Position numbers and translations under genes: made by a program. A DNA stretch of 13,260 nucleotides from Paracoccaceae bacterium. GTDB lineage: Bacteria > Pseudomonadota > Alphaproteobacteria > Rhodobacterales > Rhodobacteraceae. The stretch covers positions 1-13,260 of the forward strand of contig DOIS01000074.1 of assembly GCA_003511785.1 (NCBI GenBank), given 5' to 3'. This document shows, piece after piece, positions 8,122-13,260 of this stretch. Position 1 is the stretch's first letter. The number at the start of each line of letters is the position of its first letter. Under the pieces are notes generated by a model. The model did no database searches and was not told where the DNA came from. It saw only the letters and a program-made list of their open reading frames with translations.

Positions 8122-8135
8122 GCTCCGCAGGGAGC
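8122..8135 (-). terminator. Weak intrinsic-terminator-like hairpin after the response regulator
   Basis: Read on the minus strand, GCTCC-CTGC-GGAGC is followed directly by TTTG: a 5-base stem, tetraloop and short T run, about 90 bases beyond the response regulator stop. It lies in the 214-base gap before the permease gene and could end regulator transcripts before the transport operon. The stem is short and the T run minimal, so this is tentative. Nothing else recognisable was seen in 8013-8226. Confidence 0.35.
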
Positions 8136-8226
8136 GGCGCTTGTGCCAAGGCTTTATGCCGCCAGGGACCGACGACGCGCCCCGGGATGCCCGCGGCCCG
8201 GAGGTGTCGCCACCCCGTGCCCTTCC

Positions 8227-8860
8227 CTACAGGAGCGCGCGCTCGCGGCTGATCATCGCGGCATGGGCGCGGTTGCGTGCGCCCAGCTTCTTGCAGAACG
8301 CGCGCATGTGCATCTTCACGGTGACTTCGGTGGCGCCCATTTCCCGCGCGATTTCCTTGTTCGTGCGCCATCCGCGGCCAGGCGCAGCACGAAAAGCCCT
8401 TTCTCCTTCAGGCCTCCGCCGGTCTCGCCGCCGGTGTCGTCGATCATCGCGGCGAGGTCCGCGTGTACCGGAACGAACACCTGCCCCGAGGCGATCAATT
8501 CGATCACACTGACCAGCGAGCGCAGCGGCATCGTCTTGGTGATCAGACCCCGCACCCCGAGTTCCAGCGCCTTGTCGAGAACATGCCGGTCGATCTGCCC
8601 CGTGAACAGCACCACATAGCCGCCTTTTGCCGTGCGGATCACGTTCTGCACGCTGTCCAGGCCCACCATACCGGGCATCCGCAGGTCGAGCAGGATGACG
8701 TCGAACGCCCGTTCGCCGATCTGGCGCATCGCGCCGTCGTAATCATCGGCCAGCCATACCTCGAATTGAGGGGAAACGCCCAGCGTGTTGGCCACCGCTT
8801 CGCTCAGAAGGCGGTGGTCGTCGGCGATGAGAACCCGGGTTTTTCGATGGTCTCGGTCAT
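8227..8860 (-). pseudogene. LuxR/NarL-family response regulator, broken by two single-base frameshifts
   Basis: The ATG at 8860 opens MTETIEK, but the frame ends at a stop soon after. The receiver domain continues in another frame (TRVLIADDHRLLSEAVANTLG), as if one base were lost in the T5/A5 run at 8840-8844. The receiver is then open, with the phospho-acceptor D in VILLDLRMPG (codon 8685-8687) and K in LITKTMPL. At 8366-8369 a second one-base loss moves out of frame the DNA-binding part, which reads TNKEIAREMGATEVTVKMHM then CKKLGARNRAHAAMI in the next frame and stops at 8227. Restoring two bases gives a whole number of codons, 211 residues, normal for the family. Without correction only a GTG-started fragment (8316-8795), lacking the first acidic pocket and the helix-turn-helix, can be made. 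It is probably the output partner of the divergent histidine kinase. Confidence 0.8.
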
Positions 8861-8951
8861 GTCACTTTCAAAGATGCAATGTCTCGTCTGCCAGGCCCGG
8901 CCCGTTCAAACCCCGAGAGGTTCCGACGTACCCTGCGGAAACCACAGCTAT

Positions 8952-8989
8952 ACCAAGGGCGCGGAAGTGCGACAGTGTAAACCAAGGGC
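8952..8989. repeat. 9-base direct repeat in the divergent control region
   Basis: ACCAAGGGC occurs at 8952-8960 and again at 8981-8989, 29 bases apart, in the 252-base region between the divergent response regulator and the sulfite-oxidase-like gene. The spacing is a little under three helical turns, so the copies could be paired activator sites, but chance is not excluded. Confidence 0.35.
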
Positions 8990-9019
8990 CCCGCCCGGTA
9001 TCTCCGGACACCGGGCGGG
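8990..9019. promoter_or_regulatory. 10-base perfect inverted repeat in the divergent control region
   Basis: CCCGCCCGGT (8990-8999) and ACCGGGCGGG (9010-9019) are exact inverted copies around a 10-base centre that itself holds TCCGGA. The centre of symmetry is about 108 bases upstream of the sulfite-oxidase-like gene and about 144 bases upstream of the response regulator start. As DNA it may be a dimeric operator; as RNA it would form a very stable hairpin on either transcript. No T run follows on either strand, so a simple terminator is less likely. Confidence 0.45.
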
Positions 9020-9035
9020 CAGAAGATGGCCGCCT

Positions 9036-9049
9036 GTATCTTTTGATAC
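9036..9049. promoter_or_regulatory. Candidate operator palindrome GTATC-N4-GATAC
   Basis: GTATC (9036-9040), TTTT, GATAC (9045-9049) form a perfect 5-4-5 palindrome in an A/T-richer patch, 63 bases before the start of the sulfite-oxidase-like gene. Its size and position suit binding by a dimeric LuxR/NarL-type regulator or overlap with promoter elements. No convincing -35/-10 pair with normal spacing was found beside it, so the promoter itself is not called. Confidence 0.4.
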
Positions 9050-9112
9050 CTGCGCTTGAATTGCGACGGTTTAAGGGCTTCATCGGGGCATTGTTCATGT
9101 GGAGAGGCTACG

Positions 9113-9609
9113 ATGCGATTGATGGGCTGGATCAAAACGTCTCGCTGGCAACCGTGCTGGGACTGGGACTGGCGGAGGGCGGCATGGCGGGAGAGGCCGA
9201 ATTGCGCATCAGCGACCCTGAGAACGGGATCGAGATGACGTTGGACGACGCCGCGCTGTCGACGCTCGACCAGCAATCGTTCGAGACATCGACGATCTGG
9301 ACCGACCGGGTTCAGCAGTTTGCCGGCCCCAGTCTTCTGGCGATCCTGAACCATGCGGGCATCACGGAAGGAACCGTGCGACTGGAGGCGGCCAACGACT
9401 ACGCGATCACGATCCCGGTGGCCGAACTGTCCGAGACCGCACCCATCGTGGCCAACCGGATCGACGGAGAGGCGTTCTCGTTGCGGCAGAAGGGGCCGCT
9501 CTGGGTGGCTTATCCCTATGACAGCAAGGACGCGTTCCAGTCCGAAGAGGTCTATGCCCGCAGCATCTGGCAACTGGTGGCGGTGGAACGGGTCGCGCCC
9601 GCGCCGTGA
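9113..9609 (+). pseudogene. Exported sulfite-oxidase-like (molybdopterin-oxidoreductase fold) protein, signal peptide frameshifted
   Basis: The ATG at 9113 follows a GGAGAGG ribosome-binding site and opens MRLMGWIKT, a positively charged start. The hydrophobic core SLATVLGLGLAEGGMAGEA follows only in the neighbouring frame, as if one base were lost near the A4 run at 9134-9137. With one base restored the product has 165 residues and a normal Sec signal peptide. The mature part resembles the oxidoreductase molybdopterin-binding fold: TIWTDRVQQFAGPSLLAILN, a middle AITIPVAELSE, then RQKGPLWVAYPYD and the end SIWQLVAVERV. It has no cysteine, so the usual molybdenum ligand is missing and catalysis is unlikely. 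It overlaps the histidine kinase by one base (TGATG), which suggests a periplasmic partner of that sensor (inference). An in-frame ATG at 9097 would avoid the shift, but gives an acidic, non-signal N-terminus and a poor ribosome-binding site. Confidence 0.72.
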
Positions 9610-12112
9610 TGCCACCGATACCCAAGCATCGGGGCTGGGATCAGCATCTGCGCCGCGGCACGGCCCTGTTGCTGCTGACGCTTCTGCTCTTGTCAGCGCT
9701 GACGCTCCTGTTCAGCGCGACCGGCTTCAAGCGCCAGCTCGACGCCCTGTCGTGGCGGACTCGGACAACCAGGGCTGGACCGTCTCGCAACTCGATGTCA
9801 GTCACCGGGCGCTGCTGCTGGAGTTGCGCGAGACCTTTTCCGGGCTGTCACCCGGGGACGAGACCGTTCCGCCCCGGGAGATGGCCGGGATTCGCCGGGC
9901 CTTCGACATCTATTACAGCCGAATCTCGGTGGTCATCGCGACCCTTGGGACATGGATCTGTCCGACGACCTGCGCGGGGAACTGGTCTGGCTGGCGGGCA
10001 AACGCGATGCCATGGCCCTGCGCATCGACGCGATGGAGCGCCCCGACCGCGGGGCATTGGCCGCGCTGGCCGAGGATCTGCGCGCGTCGTCCGGCCGGGT
10101 GCGCACCTTGTCGGTGGACGGTCTGGCCTATTTCGTGCGCGCCAGCACCGAGGCCCGCGAGCAGCAGCACGATCTCTATGTCCAGTTCCGCGTCAAGGCC
10201 TGGATCATCCTTGCGCTGATGGTGCTGTCCTCCATCCTCGCGGTGCGCCTGTGGCGCGATCTGGAACGCCGGGGGCAGGTGATCGAGCGCACCGCCACCA
10301 ACGTGACCCGGGCCTATGAGGCGGCACTGTCGGGCGTTTTGGTGGCCGACGGGGAGGGGCGGATCGTGCAAAGCAACCGCGCCGCCGCGCGCATCCTCGA
10401 CGCCGAAACCGGCGCGCTGGAAGGCACCACGCTGCACAACGTCTTCCCCTCCGAAGAGGGCGCCGATCTGATGGACTGGCTGGCCGGCCGCGACCGGGAC
10501 CTGCCGATGTCGGCGCCGCGGCGGATCTCGGCACAGCGCCTGAACGGAGAGGTTTTCCCGGTCGAGATCTCGGCCGTGCGCGAGCGGGACGTCGAGAATC
10601 GGCCTATCCTGCTGGTCTACTTCTCGGACATTTCCGATCGCGTGGCCGCCGAGGAGAAGCTGAAGGCTGCCCGGGACGAGGCCGATCGTGCCGCCCAGGC
10701 CAAAAGCATGTTCCTGGCCACGATGAGCCACGAGATGCGCACCCCCCTGCACGGCCTGATCGCCTCGCTCGACATGATCGACCAGGACATGTTGAGCGAC
10801 GAGGACCGGGCGCTTTTCCGCACCGCGCGCGATTGCAGCGACCGGGCGCTGGCACAGGTGAACGATGTGCTCGACCTCACCCACGCGCGAGCAGGAACGC
10901 GCCTTCTCGCCGGCCCGGGTGATCCGCGACATTGTCGAGGAGTTGCGCCCGCTGGCGGGCGAACGCGGCAATCGCATCGTGTTCGACGCGCTCGGCGACG
11001 GGGTCGAGGATCGCTATCTGGGCCAGCCCATGGCGTTTTCCCGGGTGATCTACAACCTTGCGGGCAACGCCATCAACTTTACCGAACGGGGCGAGATTTC
11101 GGTCACGATGATCTGCACGCGTCACCCCGGCTCGGATCGGCGGCGGCTGGCGGTCGCGGTCGCCGATACCGGACCCGGGATCGCCCCCGAGGACCAACAG
11201 CGCATTTTCGACATGTTCCAGACCGCGTCCGCGCGCGGCGCGGCGCAGGGCACCGGGTTTGGGCTGGTGATCGCACGCAGCGCGGTCGAGCGGATGGGCG
11301 GCAAGATCCGCCTGGACAGCCGCCCGGGCCAGGGCAGCCGGTTCAGCTTCGAGATCGACCTCGCCGATGCGGGGCCGGGAGACGTGACCGACGAACGAAT
11401 GGCCGCACCCGGGCCGGACTTTGCCGGCGCCCGTGCCCTGGTGGTGGATGACAACCCCGTCAACCGGACGGTCCTGCGCGAGATGATGAGCCGGCTGGGT
11501 TGTGACTGCCGCACGGCAGAGACAGGCACCGAGGCGGTGAACCTGGCGCGGGGCACGGCGTTCGACGTGATCCTGATGGATGTCAGCATGCCCGGGATGG
11601 ACGGGCACGAGGCCACGCGCCGTATCCGCGGGATGAGCGGCGCCTCGGCGAACAGCGTGATCCTGGGTGTCACCGCGCTGGCCGCCCATGACAGCTGCGC
11701 GCGCACCTCCAGCGGAATGCAGGAAATGCTGGCCAAACCGTTGACGCCCCTGCGCCTGGCACAGGCCATCGGCCGGCACCTGACATGCGAAGCCCCGATC
11801 CCGGCGGAGCGGCCCGGGGGCGGGTTGGCCCAGGCCATCGGGCCCGGCATGTCGCAAGAGTTGGTGCGGCAAAGCCTGGAAGACGCCCGGGCCGCGCTGG
11901 CGGCGTTGGACGACCCGGCCGCCGCGCGCGACGCCGTGGCAGAGCGCGTTCACTATGCGATCGGCTCCGCGGCGATGGTCGAGTTGACGGAGTTGAGCAC
12001 CGCGCTGCGTCGTGCCGAAACCGCGGCCCGCGCCGGAGACCCGCTGGAGCCGCATCGCCAGGCGGTTTCCCGGGCGCTCGAACTGGTGCGCTCCGAACCG
12101 CCCGCCGCCTAG
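9609..12112 (+). pseudogene. Tripartite hybrid histidine kinase (sensor-PAS-HisKA-HATPase-REC-HPt), three frameshifts
   Basis: A membrane sensor kinase in four reading-frame pieces. Order: N-terminal membrane helix (about residues 18-37), periplasmic helical sensor region, second helix AWIILALMVLSSILAVRLW near 10200, PAS domain (about 10310-10640), and HisKA with phospho-histidine in MSHEMRTPL (codon 10729-10731). Then come the ATPase with N box NLAGNAINF, VADTGPGI and GTGFGLVI; the receiver with VVDDN, acceptor D in LMDVSMPG (codon 11579-11581) and K in LAKPL; and a C-terminal HPt domain with H in VHYAIGSAA (codon 11951-11953). Frames change near 9749-9755 and 9935-9945 (one base missing each) and near 10880-10890 (one extra base, or two missing). 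Correcting all three gives exactly 834 residues. Every catalytic residue is kept, so the damage is very recent or a sequencing artefact. The ATG at 9609 overlaps the preceding stop. Confidence 0.82.
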
Positions 12113-12136
12113 GGCGGGCAAGGGGCCGCGCCCGCC
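12113..12136 (+). terminator. GC-rich hairpin immediately after the histidine kinase
   Basis: GGCGGGC (12113-12119) and GCCCGCC (12130-12136) form a perfect 7-base stem with a 10-base loop, starting on the base after the kinase stop codon. No T run follows, so it would be a weak or Rho-assisted terminator. The rest of the convergent gap (12137-12392, about 256 bases) shows no gene or strong structure that I can support. Confidence 0.4.
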
Positions 12137-12392
12137 TGGAGGGGGGCGGAACGCGGCCCGGGATGCGCCTGTCCGATCGCGCAAGGGGTCGAATGGTGGC
12201 GTCAACGACCGCCCGGGAGAGAGGCCGGGGCGACACGGCCTGACAACGCGCCCGCCGTCTCCGGCAAGAGGACCGTCACCCGGTTGGTCGCCCGGCCGAA
12301 ACTCTGCAAGATCCATGCCAGCCACAAGCGGGCGCAAGAGAACGCGCGCGGTCGTTCGGGAGCGACGTCGGGTTGCCCCCCCGGCCCCTCGC

Positions 12393-12797
12393 TCAGTCAG
12401 GCTGGCGCAGATAGTCCGGGTCCGCGACCTTTTCCAACCAGCTCGACGTGCTGCCGTCCTGCTTTTCCTGCATGGCGAGATGCGTCATGCCCGTCTCGGG
12501 GCCGGCGCCATGCCAATGCTCGACCCCGAGCGGAATCCAGACCGTATCGCCGGGCCGGATCACCCGGGGCGGGGCGTCGCGCAGCCCCACCAGCCCGCAA
12601 CCCGAGAGCACATGCAGCGTCTGGCCCAGCGGATGGGTATGCCAGGCCGTGCGCGCGCCGGGCTCGAAGCTCACTCGCAGAGCGTGCAGCCGGGCCGGGT
12701 CTGGCGCGTCGATCAGCGGGTCCATCCAGACCGTGCCGGTGAAATAATCGGGGTTGGCCGGCGTGGTCGGGCGCGTGCCGGCGGCGAAGATGTCCAT
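12393..12797 (-). CDS. Small single-domain cupin, hydroxynitrile-lyase/quercetinase-like
   Basis: A 134-residue cytosolic cupin. Motif 1 is ARTAWHTHPLGQTLHVLSGCG, with metal ligands H53, H55 and Q59. Motif 2 is PGDTVWIPLGVEHWHGAG, with H94. The pattern H-x-H-x3-Q and the ending MTHLAMQEK...WLEKVADPDY resemble the Mn-binding cupins that include bacterial hydroxynitrile lyases and proteins annotated near carboxymuconolactone decarboxylases. Homologs act on small organic molecules, but the reaction here cannot be assigned. A strong GGAGGAG lies just before the ATG at 12797. It follows the ion-channel gene by 11 bases on the same strand, so the two are probably co-transcribed. It is complete and in frame, in contrast to the broken genes just to its left. 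Confidence 0.88.
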   Translation of the reverse strand: MDIFAAGTRPTTPANPDYFTGTVWMDPLIDAPDPARLHALRVSFEPGARTAWHTHPLGQTLHVLSGCGLVGLRDAPPRVIRPGDTVWIPLGVEHWHGAGPETGMTHLAMQEKQDGSTSSWLEKVADPDYLRQPD

Positions 12798-12808
12798 GGG
12801 CTCCTCCG

Positions 12809-13260
12809 TCAGATCACCACCGGCGCCTCGGCCGGCAGGAACCGGATGATGCCATAGGTGACGATGGCGATATAGCCCAACGGGTAGATCCAGCGCACCA
12901 CGTAACTGTCGAGCCGCGCGGCCAGTGCCTCCTGCCCGTTGGATTGCATATGCGCCAGCGCGATGTTGAACACCACGATGGCGCCGGTGACGACGAACAT
13001 CCATTGCAGGATGAAATCGAGAAAGGTCAGATAGCCCAGCCGCGGCAGGTCGTCCGAGATCATCCAGTTGAAACCCACAAAGACCAGCAGGTTGGCGCCG
13101 GCCACCTCGGCCCGCTTGCGGTACTCGTTGAGAAAGAACACCGCCCAGGAGACCGAGATCAGCACCAGCATCGGCACGAACATCTTGGTGACGTAATACT
13201 GGATGTGGCGGTGCCCCTCGAAGACCAGCGCAGCCTGCGCGCTGTCGCGCCCCGAAAGGC
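12809..13260 (-). CDS. Pentameric ligand-gated ion channel (Cys-loop-superfamily homolog), C-terminal part
   Basis: The last 149 codons of a gene that enters from beyond the right edge; the ligand-binding domain is mostly outside. The visible part starts in the final strand before the membrane (ALVFEGHRHIQYYVTK). M1 follows with its conserved proline (MFVPMLVLISVSWAVFFL), then M2 (about EVAGANLLVFVGFNWMI), the strongly family-like M2-M3 loop DDLPRLGYLTFLD, M3 (about WMFVVTGAIVVFNIAL), a short cytoplasmic linker of about 20 residues as in prokaryotic channels, and M4 (WIYPLGYIAIVTYGIIRFL). This matches the GLIC/ELIC architecture. Such proteins form five-subunit pores in the inner membrane opened by protons or small amines or similar ligands (family knowledge). 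Ligand and ion selectivity are unknown here. A cupin gene follows 11 bases downstream, probably in the same transcript. Confidence 0.88.
   Translation of the reverse strand, partial: LSGRDSAQAALVFEGHRHIQYYVTKMFVPMLVLISVSWAVFFLNEYRKRAEVAGANLLVFVGFNWMISDDLPRLGYLTFLDFILQWMFVVTGAIVVFNIALAHMQSNGQEALAARLDSYVVRWIYPLGYIAIVTYGIIRFLPAEAPVVI

Noticed and set aside
8840..8844. Programmed ribosomal frameshifting as the cause of the regulator's frame change at the A5 run
   Set aside because: The response-regulator family is not known to use it. A second shift in the same gene and four more in the neighbours make mutation or sequencing error far more likely.
9097..9609. Alternative intact start at ATG 9097 for the sulfite-oxidase-like protein
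   Set aside because: It would remove the need for a frameshift, but gives an acidic N-terminus unlike a signal peptide and has a poor ribosome-binding site, whereas 9113 has a strong one and a proper basic start.
10877..12337. Minus-strand open frame of 486 codons opposite the histidine kinase ATPase/receiver part
   Set aside because: The opposite strand has all kinase and receiver motifs; this frame has none and is a composition artefact.

Overview
The window is G+C-rich bacterial DNA. Gene content, codon use and one intergenic repeat point to an alphaproteobacterium, most likely a Rhodobacteraceae/Roseobacter-group organism. This is judged by family resemblance only; no search was run. No rRNA, tRNA, CRISPR array, insertion sequence or replication origin was seen.

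Left part (1-3081): a tRNA-wobble-uridine hydroxylase gene of the rhodanese type (trhO, minus strand) is divergent from a plus-strand pncA-pncB pair. PncA deamidates nicotinamide to nicotinate, and PncB turns nicotinate into nicotinate mononucleotide, so the pair is a complete NAD-salvage entry route.

Middle part (3094-8012): a leftward operon encodes a peptide/opine/nickel-type ABC importer: two permeases and one protein carrying two fused ATPase domains, joined by ATGA overlaps. An aldehyde dehydrogenase follows after a 97-base gap that holds a Roseobacter-type repeat and a hairpin. No substrate-binding protein gene is present in the window, although one normally leads such operons.

Right-centre part (8227-12112): a sensory module. 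A LuxR-type response regulator (minus) is divergent from a small exported protein with a sulfite-oxidase-like (molybdopterin-oxidoreductase) fold, which overlaps by one base a large tripartite hybrid histidine kinase. As written, all three genes are broken by single-base frameshifts, six in about 2.5 kb, while all neighbouring genes are open. Correcting the six shifts gives proteins of 211, 165 and 834 residues with every phosphorelay residue intact. This is either very recent decay of a whole signalling unit or locally poor sequence. The sulfite-oxidase-like protein has no cysteine in its mature part, so it cannot bind molybdopterin in the usual way and looks like a sensor accessory. The divergent promoter region contains two perfect inverted repeats and a 9-base direct repeat.

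Right edge (12393-13260): a minus-strand pair, the C-terminal membrane half of a pentameric ligand-gated ion channel (Cys-loop receptor superfamily; gene runs off the window) followed 11 bases later by a small Mn/Fe-type cupin related to hydroxynitrile-lyase-like cupins.

The most interesting parts are the sensory module (fold without its cofactor ligand, clustered frameshifts, palindromic control region) and the channel-cupin pair.
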